64,000 nucleotides of DNA from Candidatus Flexicrinis proximus (GTDB lineage Bacteria; Chloroflexota; Anaerolineae; Aggregatilineales; Phototrophicaceae): positions 496,001-560,000 of the forward strand of contig JADJQF010000003.1 of the NCBI GenBank assembly GCA_016712885.1, written 5' to 3'. The notes under the pieces were generated by a model that did not search any database, was not told the DNA's origin, and was given only the letters and a program-made list of their open reading frames with translations. Shown here in pieces: positions 44,647 to 53,885 of the stretch (positions are counted from its first letter, which is position 1; the number at the start of each line of letters is the position of its first letter). The position numbers were made by a program, and so were the translations under genes.

Positions 44647-46634
44647 TCACCATCCTCGCGTTCAGTAAGTTCACGAGTTACACGGAGAAGTTCCTTATGA
44701 TACGGCGAGATATTGTGCGCCTGGCGCAAGAATGTGCGAGCACCATCGTCGTCTCCCAAACCATGGGTAACCTGTGCTGCACGGGCAAGGAGCGGGACAC
44801 TTCTGGGAAATGCATCCAGCCCTTTCATCACATACTCCAGAGCGACAGAGTCTTCCCCTGCCTCAGTAAGCAAGTCGACAATGGCCACCAGAATCTCGGG
44901 TTCGAGTTCAACATTCTTCTCGGCATCCAATAATACTTCCAGCGCCGTCTCGCCCTCTCCTTCAGCCGAATAGGCTCGAGCCAGCAAAAGATATCCCTCA
45001 GAATAGTGCGGCGCCTCGGCAACTATCCATTCCAGAAACTCTAGATTCCGCTCAGTCAACTCGTTACCCGCAGCGACGAGGTCCGCGACCTCAGCAAGCT
45101 GAGACTCGATTGCCGCGTCCTGAGCATAGATTGACAGAAGTTCATATTCACCACGTGATCTGTTTGTGTTGGCGCGTTCCAACGCTTGTTCAAAGGAACG
45201 TCCTGCAGCTTTGGCTTCCCCACAAAGATACTGTGCGTAGCCGAGATTTCTCCAGACTGTTGCTGAGTTCTTGAAGAACTGGGTCGCCTGCTCAAGTCCT
45301 GTGAGAACTTCCTGAATGTCCTCTCTTGCCGCAATGATATTCAATGCCAGCTCGGTATAGAGTCCTGTTGAATCAAACGTGGCCAACTCACTGAATACAG
45401 GCAGAAGCTGCCCGACGTCAGAGTTTGACAACACCAGAATCAGCTGCACGTAACCCATGCAACGCTGATCATTGGAAGTCAAACTAATGACCTCCCGAAA
45501 TGCTGCAGCCGCCTCATTCCAGGTCGAATATTCCTGATCCTCATCAATAAGAATTGAACTCGGCAACGACACGCCATCTTCAGCTAGCGTGATAAGCGTT
45601 TCGCCGTAAGCCATCAGCAGGGATGCTTCCGCTTTATGAACTTCAATTGCTCTCTGAAGGACCTCAACCATCAAATCAGGGCGCTGCGCAGCGAGGTAAA
45701 TCCTGGCAAGGACGAGCCAATTGCGGGCATATTGTGGCGACTGTTCAACTGCGTGTTCGAGAAGCTCAACAGCGACCCTTGTTCTGTCGAGTTCAACCAG
45801 CATTCGAGAAAGAGACGGCACCGCAATTTCCCAATCATTGAGAGATTTGCAGAATGAAACAATCGCCCCGTCATCAACACGCTCAAACCATACGCTCATT
45901 AACACGGCACCATTTACAAGAAACCATGTCGCAACCGGCTGCGAGAATTCGGCTGTCTTCTCCATGAAATGTGCGGGTCCAAGTTCCAGCCTCGCCTCAA
46001 CAACAGCACTGCGCAAAGTACTCAGATGCCAGTGAAACGCAGTCGTCAACCAGTCTCGCAGTGCTAACTCGGAGCCGGAAAAAACAAACCCTTTCAGGTC
46101 ATTCTCGCCCTCAAGACCCGAAATCCATCTGGCAAATTGCGGAAGCTGCAGGACAAATTCCGCAAGGAGGTCCGTAAGGGAATTACCCCTTACCTCAACG
46201 CGAAGGTCCTCTTCGTCCTCAAGTTCACTCGTTGCCACACAAACGAGGATATAACCTTGTTCACCCTGTGTCAGTTCCGAAACGATGGTCGAATCTTCCC
46301 CTAATTCATCCAAACTGAACGACTCAGGCGTAAAAGCCGAATTGGCTGGGGACCAGGTCTCAAGGCTGGGATCCGAGACAAGCACGGGAATAGCCGTCAC
46401 TCCCTCTACAGAGTTTGTGTACCAACTGAGGAGGCACATTATCCCTTGGGCAATTTCGGTATCATCAGGGCCCGTGACGCAGGGATACACAGCAATGCGG
46501 CGCCGCGAACGGTTGTCGACTGCCTCTGCAAGCCGGAATCCACTTCCGAAAATGACAGACAAGTCGCGGCCCATCCGCTGCGGAATCTCGTCGCCAAACT
46601 TCCCGTTTAGGACATCGGCATATTTACGGGTCAC
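44643..46634 (-). CDS. TPR-repeat protein with unrecognised N-terminal domain
   Basis: 663 residues, no signal peptide. The first ~265 residues form an acidic alpha/beta domain that I cannot assign (RRRIAVYPCVTGPDDTEIAQGIMCLLSWY...). It is followed by tandem tetratricopeptide repeats to the end (e.g. AVELLEHAVEQSPQYARNWLVLARIYLAAQ; GRSFEQALERA; EGYLLLARAYSAEGEGETALEVLLDAEKN; ALEYVMKGLDAFPRSVPLLARAAQV). TPRs mediate protein contacts. The protein is probably cytoplasmic. It lies between the SH3b protein gene and yigZ and is likely transcribed alone or as a read-through of the former. Function unknown. Confidence 0.82.
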   Translation of the reverse strand: MTRKYADVLNGKFGDEIPQRMGRDLSVIFGSGFRLAEAVDNRSRRRIAVYPCVTGPDDTEIAQGIMCLLSWYTNSVEGVTAIPVLVSDPSLETWSPANSAFTPESFSLDELGEDSTIVSELTQGEQGYILVCVATSELEDEEDLRVEVRGNSLTDLLAEFVLQLPQFARWISGLEGENDLKGFVFSGSELALRDWLTTAFHWHLSTLRSAVVEARLELGPAHFMEKTAEFSQPVATWFLVNGAVLMSVWFERVDDGAIVSFCKSLNDWEIAVPSLSRMLVELDRTRVAVELLEHAVEQSPQYARNWLVLARIYLAAQRPDLMVEVLQRAIEVHKAEASLLMAYGETLITLAEDGVSLPSSILIDEDQEYSTWNEAAAAFREVISLTSNDQRCMGYVQLILVLSNSDVGQLLPVFSELATFDSTGLYTELALNIIAAREDIQEVLTGLEQATQFFKNSATVWRNLGYAQYLCGEAKAAGRSFEQALERANTNRSRGEYELLSIYAQDAAIESQLAEVADLVAAGNELTERNLEFLEWIVAEAPHYSEGYLLLARAYSAEGEGETALEVLLDAEKNVELEPEILVAIVDLLTEAGEDSVALEYVMKGLDAFPRSVPLLARAAQVTHGLGDDDGARTFLRQAHNISPYHKELLRVTRELTEREDGD

Positions 46635-46661
46635 AAGAATCTCCTATCCCTAGAAGTAACA

Positions 46662-46690
46662 CGCCCCGGCACTTCAAGAGTGTCGGGGCG
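46662..46690 (-). terminator. GC-rich hairpin after the SH3b protein gene
   Basis: CGCCCCGGCAC (46662-46672) pairs with GTGTCGGGGCG (46680-46690) through 11 bp with one G-T wobble; 7-nt loop. It lies 25 bp after the SH3b gene stop on the minus strand. The following T tract is poor. Confidence 0.55.
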
Positions 46691-46714
46691 CGCATGGCAG
46701 AGTCAAAGGTTAAG

Positions 46715-48109
46715 CTAGTTGATGATGGGTACCAGACTCGTATCCCCAATGATCGTGATCAGCAATCGCTGCACCCAGCCATTGCCAATGCTGCTGCTCA
46801 CTTGTATCCAGTTGCCATCAGCCGAGCGGCCAACAACTGTCACCTGCCCCGGGCCTTGAAGCGTTCCAACGACGCCGAGCGTCAAATTCGGGGCGGCATA
46901 AAGTGTGATAGTGGCGTTGAATGTGCCTACCGGTTTAGCAACTGTACCTACCGTTTGGGTCACAATTGGCAGGTTCCGTCCATCGCCACGGAAAAGCACA
47001 AATTCGATATTCAGCCAACCTTGTCCAAACCCACCCTCAACCAGGTACCAAACGCCATCTGGCGCTGCGCCAATGACATGCAGTCTGGTGCCGCCTGGAA
47101 CTGTAGCTACAGGCTGGTATTGAGCGCCAGCTCCGCTACGGATGTTCAAGTATCCAGTGTTAACCACAACGTATGGGAACGCCATTCCCTGAGCTGGTAC
47201 GCTCTCAGGCTGCCCCAACCCACTTTCCTGTTCCTGGACCGAAGCCGCACCAACGCATAGAGGCGCTGAAACCGAGGTCGCATCGCGGATCGTAATAGTC
47301 GAGACATCTGCCCAGCCAATCGTCCCATCCTGAAGTTCAAGCTTGAAGGCATTTCCCACTCGATCAAGCAGATAAGCCTCATGTCCCCCAGTGATGCCAA
47401 TCTCAGCGCCAGAACCGTCAGGTCCCTTACTGAGAAGCGTGTCATGCGTCATCTTAACCACTGAATACCCACAGCCATACGGGCGGAACAACACATGAGA
47501 CTGATCGACCCAGCCTGTGATTGTGGCGCTAAACTCGAGCTGAACCCAGGAAATACCTTCAGCGAATGTCGCATTTAGAATGCGGTATATAATACCGTCA
47601 GATGCGCCAATATCCTGCATTCCAAGTGAGCTGGCACTCGGTTGAAACCGCGCGGACTGCGTAAGCGTCAACGAGGCACCCCACAAGCGTTGAGACGAGA
47701 AGCCAGCATCAACGGCGGTATCGTCGGAGTTATTCGCGGCTCCTGAATAACTAGTCTGTGGTGCAGCTTCAGTCACCTTTGGCGCAGCCACGACCGGCAC
47801 AAATTCGAAGTTTCCGCGTGGGAGCGTAAACTGAATATTGACCCACCCCAAGCCGGCTGCGGTTGAAACCTGAAGCCAACTCGCATCTGCGGAAATCCCC
47901 ATCACTTGCAGTGTCGAACCCCCAACAACCGTTATGAGGACAGAATACTGTACCCCAGGTCCGGTGCGAACGTTCAGAAAGCTGGTGTTCACCACGGCAA
48001 CTGGTGTGGCGTACTGAGCTTGTTGGTTCAAGGGAGCCGCGGCAACAGCCATGTTCCCTAACAGCGCGATTACAAGTACGAGCAGTAAAGAACGCATCCC
48101 ACGATGCAT
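46715..48109 (-). CDS. Secreted protein with multiple SH3b domains
   Basis: 464 residues. A signal peptide (RSLLLVLVIALLGNMAVAAA) is followed by four or five bacterial SH3 domains, recognisable by VVNTSFLNVRTGPGVQYSVLITVVGGSTLQVMG, a similar VVNTGYLNIRSGAGAQYQPVATVPGGTRLHVIG unit, and more diverged ones ending GWVDQSHVLF, GWADVSTI and GWVQRLLI. No enzyme domain. Such proteins bind peptidoglycan or act as wall-attached scaffolds. The start is ATG 48109 with AGGAGG upstream. Divergent from the L,D-transpeptidase gene, with which it shares a 224-bp promoter region. Confidence 0.87.
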   Translation of the reverse strand: MHRGMRSLLLVLVIALLGNMAVAAAPLNQQAQYATPVAVVNTSFLNVRTGPGVQYSVLITVVGGSTLQVMGISADASWLQVSTAAGLGWVNIQFTLPRGNFEFVPVVAAPKVTEAAPQTSYSGAANNSDDTAVDAGFSSQRLWGASLTLTQSARFQPSASSLGMQDIGASDGIIYRILNATFAEGISWVQLEFSATITGWVDQSHVLFRPYGCGYSVVKMTHDTLLSKGPDGSGAEIGITGGHEAYLLDRVGNAFKLELQDGTIGWADVSTITIRDATSVSAPLCVGAASVQEQESGLGQPESVPAQGMAFPYVVVNTGYLNIRSGAGAQYQPVATVPGGTRLHVIGAAPDGVWYLVEGGFGQGWLNIEFVLFRGDGRNLPIVTQTVGTVAKPVGTFNATITLYAAPNLTLGVVGTLQGPGQVTVVGRSADGNWIQVSSSIGNGWVQRLLITIIGDTSLVPIIN

Positions 48110-48333
48110 GTGGCCTCCTAGCAAACACCCGCAGTTTCCCATCCCAAGCAAGACTGTTGCGCTTACGCGATAGTCTCACATATCAGAGTATAAAGTCTGT
48201 GGCAGGAATGGGCAAATTTCAGCGTAATGCTATCGTTGTGATGCCGTATACCTGCAATTGCGCTTCCGTTGTTGATACGGGCCTCAAGTTGCGAGTATTG
48301 TAGAGTCATATTTGATTGAGGAGAACTCACGAG

Positions 48334-49401
48334 ATGCGATTCGCTAGCAGGCTGCTCTTCCGATTTTCACTCGCAGTGATTGTGTTAGGTGCATCAATCG
48401 CGAATGCGCAAGACACGGATTCGAAGACATGTACGGTTGGTGTTGACTGTGAAAGTGGTAGTTTTGGGTTACCCTCCGAAGAGATTGCACTAAATCCATC
48501 CCCCAATGTTCGCCAGGTGTATGCAGACGATTCGGTCGTCTTTGACCGGCGCTATCGGCGGGTTTTAGCTGCTACGGAGTTCTACGATGCACCTGGAGCC
48601 GCTGCTCAGGATTCACTTGGCCAAGGGTTCAACTTCGTGACGATCAATACAGAAGAGAATGGATGGGCACGAACTGCGAATGGCCTCTGGCTCAAGCCTG
48701 ATGTATTAAGTACCGAAGTGAATACATCTCGCTTTGCTGGTTTGCATTTCCCCGACGAGCCACTGCCATATCCAGTTGCATGGCTGCTTGTGCATGTTCG
48801 TCCCAGCGGCAGTCCAGGGGCGGACTCCAACCCTAACTACCCTGTCTTGTTGCGATATACCACCGTGAACGTATTCGCTCGCGTGCTAGTTGATGGATGG
48901 TACTGGTATCAGATTGGAGTTGACAAGTGGGTCAAGCAGACGCAGGTTGCTATGATCGAGCCCATCGAACGACCGGCCGACGTAGATACGGAACGCTGGA
49001 TTGCGGTTGATCTCTATGAGCAGGTGCTAATCGCATATGAAGGGACAACTCCAGTATATGCGACACTCGTGTCCTCCGGCCTGCAGGACTGGCCAACGAA
49101 CGAAGGGCTATTCCATGTCTATGTCCGCTATCCACGGACAGTAATGGCCGGCGCTTATGGTCAGCCTGACTTCTATTACCTGCAAGAAGTCCCCTGGACG
49201 ATGTACTTTGACAACGACATTGCGCTACATGGTGCGTATTGGCATGACGGTTTCGGATATCGGCGGAGTCATGGCTGCGTGAACCTCTCGATCACCGATG
49301 CGAAATTCCTTTATGATTGGTCTTCACCGGAATTCGATTATACCGTTGCAGAGGATACCGGTCCTGCGGTGTATGTCTACAGCAGTGGAGCCTATCGCTG
49401 A
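48334..49401 (+). CDS. L,D-transpeptidase (YkuD family)
   Basis: 355 residues, secreted (signal peptide LLFRFSLAVIVLGASIANA). The catalytic YkuD domain is at about residues 220-345, with IALHGAYWHDGFGYRRSHGCVNLSITDAK, where the active-site Cys is in SHGCVNL. The preceding 200 residues contain an SH3-like region (VFARVLVDGWYWYQIGVDKWVKQTQV). These enzymes form 3-3 cross-links or attach proteins to peptidoglycan. GAGGAG lies 10 bp before ATG 48334. Neighbouring genes also encode wall-binding proteins. Confidence 0.92.
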   Translation: MRFASRLLFRFSLAVIVLGASIANAQDTDSKTCTVGVDCESGSFGLPSEEIALNPSPNVRQVYADDSVVFDRRYRRVLAATEFYDAPGAAAQDSLGQGFNFVTINTEENGWARTANGLWLKPDVLSTEVNTSRFAGLHFPDEPLPYPVAWLLVHVRPSGSPGADSNPNYPVLLRYTTVNVFARVLVDGWYWYQIGVDKWVKQTQVAMIEPIERPADVDTERWIAVDLYEQVLIAYEGTTPVYATLVSSGLQDWPTNEGLFHVYVRYPRTVMAGAYGQPDFYYLQEVPWTMYFDNDIALHGAYWHDGFGYRRSHGCVNLSITDAKFLYDWSSPEFDYTVAEDTGPAVYVYSSGAYR

Positions 49402-49432
49402 GCCGGATAGGTTTCATGCTCGAACTCTGGCG

Positions 49433-51100
49433 CTAATGCCCTGTGGAAGAGCTTGCCGGAAGGGAAACCGTAAAGGTCGTTCCCTTCCGGGGGGTGCTAA
49501 CCACATCAATCTTCCCGTGATGCCCTTCAATAATCCCATAACTGACAAATAACCCCAGACCACTTCCACCGTTCTTGGTTGTCATAAACGGATCGAATAC
49601 GCGATCGAGCAGCTCCGGTGGAATACCCACACCAGTATCATGGAACATGATTTTGATGGTATCGTTCTCGCAACGGGTCGCTATGGTCAGTCTACCCCCC
49701 TGCTCCATTGCTTCTGCGGCATTGAGTGCAAGATTGATGAACACCTGAGTTAACGCGTCGCGACTTCCAGTCACCGGCGGAATCGGCTTCAAGTCAAGAT
49801 CAATCAGCTTACCCGTCTGCATGAAGGTCTTTCGGGTAAGATCCTCCACGGCTTCAACTACCTCATTGATTTCAACCGGCTGCATTGCGTCTGCTGATGT
49901 CGCATGGCCGGCATTGTACTCGAGCAGGCGCTGCACGAGTCGTTTGATTCGGTCAACGCTCTCCAGAGTGGTCAGTACCATGTCTTCTTCAACGGCACGA
50001 CTAGACTGGATATCCTCCAGGATACTCTCAAGATTAATCTTGATCGGCATCAAAGGGTTATTTATCTCGTGTGCGATCCCTGCGGCAAGCCGGCCAACCG
50101 TTGCCAGTTTCTCGGCTTGAACGAGCTGTTTTTGAGCGGACTGCAGTTCATGCGTACGTTCTGCTACCTTCAATTCCAACTGCTGTGCGTAGCTCGCCTG
50201 AAGTCGAAACAGCTCAGCATTCTGAAGTGCCAGGTTGGCTTGTCGACCCACGCCTTCCAGGAGTTGGATCAAGCTGGTTTCCATAGGCTCGCGTCCAAAG
50301 ACGACCAGGAAAGCCTGTTCACCAGAGCTATTCAGATACGATAGCGGTAGGACGAGTGCATTCTGCAGGCGTTTTTCCTCGGGCTGGTTAAGTTCTATGG
50401 TTTCGGTTGACGAAATCACTTGATCCCGATTCGAATTGATCCACTTCTTAATATCGGTACGTGCACTTTCTGGATATGTGCTGAGCGTGTCTTTTGTCGG
50501 GTTGGAGTGCAGCACCATGATTGCAGCCGATACTGACGGAACCAAGTCGTAAACCATGGTCAAAATCAACGAAGGTAACACTCTCCAGTCATGCTGCACG
50601 TTCAATACTTCGCTAATCCGCAGAAGCGCCTCCAGATCACGGGTCCGCCTTTGGAGTGCATCTTCCAGTCTCCGAGCGTTGATGCGCGAATTTGCGCGGG
50701 CAAGCAGCTCACGCGGATGGACCGGCTTCCGCATCGTATCATCGGCGCCAAGTTCGAGCCCCTGCAATACATCGGGCCAGTCTGCACTAGTGGTCAGCAG
50801 GAATGTAGGTATAGATGCCGTCAGTGGATCCTCACGAAGCCGGCGCAGGATATCAAAACCCGATACGTTTCCAAACCTTGTTTCAAGTATTATCAAGTCC
50901 GGGTGGCGCGATGCAACCAGGTCGAAGATACGCGAAGCGTCATGCACCATTTGCACACGGTATCCTTCGTGCTCAAATACACCACGCAGAAGTTGAGCCG
51001 TAGGCACTTCAGGGTCAGCAATCAACACCAAAGGTGACTGTGTGAAAATCTCTGTGGTTGACGTTTTTAGAGTAGACACAAGTGAATCTGACATTGGCAT
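49433..51100 (-). CDS. Histidine kinase with N-terminal pseudo-receiver domain (REC-GAF-HisKA-HATPase)
   Basis: About 555 residues, cytoplasmic. The receiver-like domain (residues 22-140) has ADPE where the acidic pair is expected. It has Glu73 in PDLIILETRFGNVSG, where the phospho-Asp belongs, while the conserved Lys (MRKPVHP) is kept. A GAF-like domain follows (about 165-320), then a coiled coil (LELKVAERTHELQSAQKQLVQAEK). HisKA has AGIAHEINNPLMPIK, and the HATPase has NLALNAAEAM, DTGVGIP and GSGLGLFVSYGIIEGH. The kinase half seems intact. ATG 51100 is chosen over an upstream in-frame start at 51184. Divergent from the ctp gene. No cognate regulator is adjacent. Confidence 0.9.
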   Translation of the reverse strand: MPMSDSLVSTLKTSTTEIFTQSPLVLIADPEVPTAQLLRGVFEHEGYRVQMVHDASRIFDLVASRHPDLIILETRFGNVSGFDILRRLREDPLTASIPTFLLTTSADWPDVLQGLELGADDTMRKPVHPRELLARANSRINARRLEDALQRRTRDLEALLRISEVLNVQHDWRVLPSLILTMVYDLVPSVSAAIMVLHSNPTKDTLSTYPESARTDIKKWINSNRDQVISSTETIELNQPEEKRLQNALVLPLSYLNSSGEQAFLVVFGREPMETSLIQLLEGVGRQANLALQNAELFRLQASYAQQLELKVAERTHELQSAQKQLVQAEKLATVGRLAAGIAHEINNPLMPIKINLESILEDIQSSRAVEEDMVLTTLESVDRIKRLVQRLLEYNAGHATSADAMQPVEINEVVEAVEDLTRKTFMQTGKLIDLDLKPIPPVTGSRDALTQVFINLALNAAEAMEQGGRLTIATRCENDTIKIMFHDTGVGIPPELLDRVFDPFMTTKNGGSGLGLFVSYGIIEGHHGKIDVVSTPRKGTTFTVSLPASSSTGH

Positions 51101-51198
51101 TGATCTATCTACAAACTCGAATCCAGGCGAAACGCTGATTACATGCGTTTGATATGAATGATAGAATACCCTATCCCATTTCAATGTGAGTGACTTTT

Positions 51199-52383
51199 AT
51201 GCCACAAATTGTTCGCTCTCTTGCCGCCGGAATGCTGGCCGGAATAGTGATTGCCGTAATCTTCACGGCAGGTTTCTTTATTCGAGACATCGTGCCGCTA
51301 CCAGCAGCCATTCAGCCCAGCAGTCAGGAGTTCCCACTGTTTGCGGAGGTGCTCACCCTCGTGGAGCGCAATTACCTGCGTCCTCGACCGGACGAAACCG
51401 CCGCACAGTACCTGGCGATACGTGGCTTCCTAAGCGGTCTAGGCGATCCGGCGACCTTCTTTGTCCCGCCACCGGAAACTCGTGTTGAATCTGATCTGTT
51501 GGCGGGTATTTATGGGGGGATTGGCGTTCGAATTCAGACCACCACAACCGGCGAGTTTCGAATTGCACCGTTTGACGACAGTCCTGCGATTGCCGCAGGA
51601 ATTATCGACGGAGATCTTCTAATTGCGGTGGATCGCGTACCAATCGAGCGTGGAACTCCCACAGCTCAAATTGATGTGTGGTTGCGAGGTGAAGTCAAGG
51701 AGGGCGCCGGAGTCACACTTTCCATTCGACGTCACAGCGCTGAACGTGAAATCTTCGTACCGTTTGCTGTAATCATCGTTCCTTCGGTGTTGGCTCGCGT
51801 TCTGGAAGAAGATCAGCGTATTGGCTACATCCAGATCAGTGACTTTACCAACAGGACACCCCAAGAGCTTACTGATGCGGCGTTGATGCTCAAAGAGCGC
51901 GAAATCGAAGCACTTGTGCTGGATTTGAGGAATAACGGAGGCGGTCTGCTTCAGGAGGCCCTAACGGTAGCTGGAGAATTTGTCGATGGAGAAACCCTCT
52001 TAATTGAGCGGCGCCGAGACGGTGAAACACTCTATAATGACAAACCGGGTGGTGTGTTGGTGGATTTGCCAGTTGTCGTGCTCGTGAATGGCGGTACGGC
52101 CAGTGCTTCCGAGGTTGTGGCGGGCGCAATCGTCGATTATGAGCGTGGAATTCTGATCGGTCAGAGAAGCTACGGCAAAGGGACTATTCAACAGATCATC
52201 CAATTATCGGATGGGTCATCGGTCCACATCACTTTCGCCGAATGGCTAACGCCGCAGCGAACGGCGATCGACGGCGTGGGACTTGAACCATCTATCGTCA
52301 TGATCCCTGCAGCGGACGGAGCAGACGTAGAGCTCAGTGAAGCTATACGTCAATTAACGCTTCAACTGGAAACTACTTCGTAG
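51199..52383 (+). CDS. C-terminal processing protease (S41 family, CtpA-like)
   Basis: 394 residues. An N-terminal membrane anchor (LAAGMLAGIVIAVIFTAGFFI) is followed by a small helical lead and a PDZ domain (about 95-175: GGIGVRIQTTTTGEFRIAPFDDSPAIAAGIIDGDLLIAVD). The S41 peptidase core has VNGGTASASEVVAGAI, with the nucleophile Ser, and SYGKGTIQQ, with the catalytic Lys. It cleaves C-terminal tails of exported proteins outside the membrane. GTG at 51190 is an alternative start. smpB follows at 11 bp, so both are in one operon. Confidence 0.93.
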   Translation: MPQIVRSLAAGMLAGIVIAVIFTAGFFIRDIVPLPAAIQPSSQEFPLFAEVLTLVERNYLRPRPDETAAQYLAIRGFLSGLGDPATFFVPPPETRVESDLLAGIYGGIGVRIQTTTTGEFRIAPFDDSPAIAAGIIDGDLLIAVDRVPIERGTPTAQIDVWLRGEVKEGAGVTLSIRRHSAEREIFVPFAVIIVPSVLARVLEEDQRIGYIQISDFTNRTPQELTDAALMLKEREIEALVLDLRNNGGGLLQEALTVAGEFVDGETLLIERRRDGETLYNDKPGGVLVDLPVVVLVNGGTASASEVVAGAIVDYERGILIGQRSYGKGTIQQIIQLSDGSSVHITFAEWLTPQRTAIDGVGLEPSIVMIPAADGADVELSEAIRQLTLQLETTS

Positions 52384-52393
52384 GCAAATTCTC

Positions 52394-52861
52394 ATGAACT
52401 CAGATCGTAAAGTCGTTGCCCGAAACCGTAAGGCCGGACACGATTACGCACTTCTAGAATCCTTCGAGGCTGGGCTGGTGTTAGCCGGTGTCGAAATCAA
52501 GTCAATTCGGGCCAACCTGATTAACCTTCAAGATGGATGGGTTCAGGTTCAAAACGGTGAACTCTGGCTAATGGGCGTTCACATTACACCGTATTTGCAG
52601 GCGGATCGTTTCAAGGCGTTGGATCCTCGGCGCCCACGTAAACTTCTCCTTCACAAGAAGGAAATCGCGCGTATTGTAGCCAAGATTAGTGAGAAGGGCC
52701 TAACTGCAGTCCCAACAACGGTATTTCTGCAGCGTGGCCGCGCGAAAGTCGAAGTCGCCTTGGCTCGCGGCAAACAGCAGCACGACAAGCGGCAGGATAT
52801 CGCCAAGCGCGATTCCGATATGGAAATCCGCCGTGCGTTGAGCGACCGTTACGATGACTAA
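52394..52861 (+). CDS. smpB: SsrA-binding protein SmpB
   Basis: 155 residues. It binds tmRNA and delivers it to stalled ribosomes. Signature segments are ARNRKAGHDYALLESFEAGLVLAGVEIKSIR, WLMGVHITPY, DPRRPRKLLLHKKEI, and the C-terminal ALARGKQQHDKRQDIAKRDSD that becomes helical in the decoding centre. Length is canonical. Co-directional with the protease gene, and followed within 43 bp by a tRNA gene with its own promoter. The tmRNA gene itself is not visible in the window. Confidence 0.97.
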   Translation: MNSDRKVVARNRKAGHDYALLESFEAGLVLAGVEIKSIRANLINLQDGWVQVQNGELWLMGVHITPYLQADRFKALDPRRPRKLLLHKKEIARIVAKISEKGLTAVPTTVFLQRGRAKVEVALARGKQQHDKRQDIAKRDSDMEIRRALSDRYDD

Positions 52862-52864
52862 ACC

Positions 52865-52892
52865 TTGACACGAATTGACGCGCTGATATACT
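52865..52892 (+). promoter_or_regulatory. Promoter of the tRNA-Glu gene
   Basis: Consensus TTGACA (52865-52870) and TATACT (52887-52892) with a 16-bp spacer. Transcription would start a few bases before the tRNA 5' end at 52904. Confidence 0.8.
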
Positions 52893-52903
52893 GAATTCGT
52901 TGA

Positions 52904-52976
52904 GGCCCATTCGTCTAGTGGCCTAGGACACGGCCCTCTCAAGGCCGCGACACGGGTTCGACTCCCGTATGGGTCA
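52904..52976 (+). tRNA. tRNA-Glu (anticodon CTC)
   Basis: A 73-nt cloverleaf. The acceptor stem GGCCCAT / ATGGGTC pairs with one G-T. The anticodon stem CGGCC/GGCCG encloses the loop CTCTCAA, giving anticodon CTC (reads GAG, Glu). The T arm is ACGGGTTCGACTCCCGT, and the discriminator is A. CCA is not encoded, so it must be added after transcription. Confidence 0.95.
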
Positions 52977-53007
52977 TTCATACCTCAATATGTACAGATA
53001 AACAAAG

Positions 53008-53040
53008 AAGCGGCGTCATCGACAGCCGCTTTTTGTTTTG
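53008..53040 (+). terminator. Terminator after tRNA-Glu
   Basis: AAGCGGC (53008-53014) / GCCGCTT (53025-53031) stem with a 10-nt loop, followed by a TTTTGTTTTG tract. Confidence 0.9.
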
Positions 53041-53088
53041 TTGCGCGTCGCAGTTCGCACGAACATATTCAGTCGGCGCTTTGCCACA

Positions 53089-53883
53089 TTAGTTCTTGGC
53101 GTTTTCCTGGAACGACTTAATCTCATGCTCAAGCGCTGACAACTCATCACCGCCGCTCATCAGCTTGATCATCTGATCCAGAGGAAGAGTATCCTTGGTA
53201 AATGTCCCTATTGTGCGCCCGCGTTGGAGAATCGTGAAGCGATCTCCTATAGGATACGCATGGTGTGGGTTGTGGGTTATAAATATCACAGCCACTCCTT
53301 TTGCCCGCGCTTGCGCCATGTATCTTAGAACAACACCAGCCTGTTTCACTCCTAGCGCGGATGTTGGCTCGTCCAGAATCAATACTCTGGCTCCGAAGTA
53401 GACTGCCCGAGCAATGGCAATGGATTGTCTTTCCCCCCCGGATAACGTTCCAACCGCTTGATCTGGATCGCGAATATCAATTCCCATTAGGTTGAGCTGT
53501 TGGCGCACGATTTCACGGGCGCTGCGAACATCGAACCTTCTGAAGATGCCCCACCCTACAGTCGGTTCAGACCCCAGAAAGAAGTTGCGCGTAATGCTCA
53601 TCAACGGGATCATCGCCAGATCCTGATAAACAGTAGCGATTCCATGTGCAAGGGCGTCCCGCGGACTGCCAAGAACCACAGGTTTGCCATCAACCCAATA
53701 CGTTCCGCTATCAGGGAGATGAACTCCCGAGAGTGTCTTGATTAAGGTTGATTTGCCGGCACCATTATCTCCAAGAAGGCACAGAACCTCCCCAGGATAC
53801 ACAGACAGTGAAATGTCCTGCAATGCAATGACCCTCCCAAAGTACTTTGAGAGGTTCTGCACTTCCAACGCGGGGCCAGACAT
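53089..53883 (-). CDS. Sugar ABC transporter ATP-binding protein (single-domain, ribose/inositol type)
   Basis: A 264-residue ATPase of the CUT2 group. Walker A is GDNGAGKST, the Q loop is TVYQDLAMIP, the signature is TLSGGERQ, Walker B is VLILDEPTSALG, and the H loop is FITHN. CUT2 ATPases usually have two fused domains of about 500 residues; this one has a single domain, as in FrcA-type systems. The frame is open to 54339 antisense inside the permease frame, but the ATG at 53883, two bases after the permease stop, with GGAGG upstream, is right. Last gene of the transporter operon. The iol genes next door suggest inositol as substrate (inference). Confidence 0.94.
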   Translation of the reverse strand: MSGPALEVQNLSKYFGRVIALQDISLSVYPGEVLCLLGDNGAGKSTLIKTLSGVHLPDSGTYWVDGKPVVLGSPRDALAHGIATVYQDLAMIPLMSITRNFFLGSEPTVGWGIFRRFDVRSAREIVRQQLNLMGIDIRDPDQAVGTLSGGERQSIAIARAVYFGARVLILDEPTSALGVKQAGVVLRYMAQARAKGVAVIFITHNPHHAYPIGDRFTILQRGRTIGTFTKDTLPLDQMIKLMSGGDELSALEHEIKSFQENAKN

Positions 53884-53885
53884 TG

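Noticed and set aside
52904..52976. tRNA as an integration site of a mobile element
   Set aside because: No integrase, repeated 3' tRNA end or atypical block lies next to it; smpB and transporter genes flank it normally.
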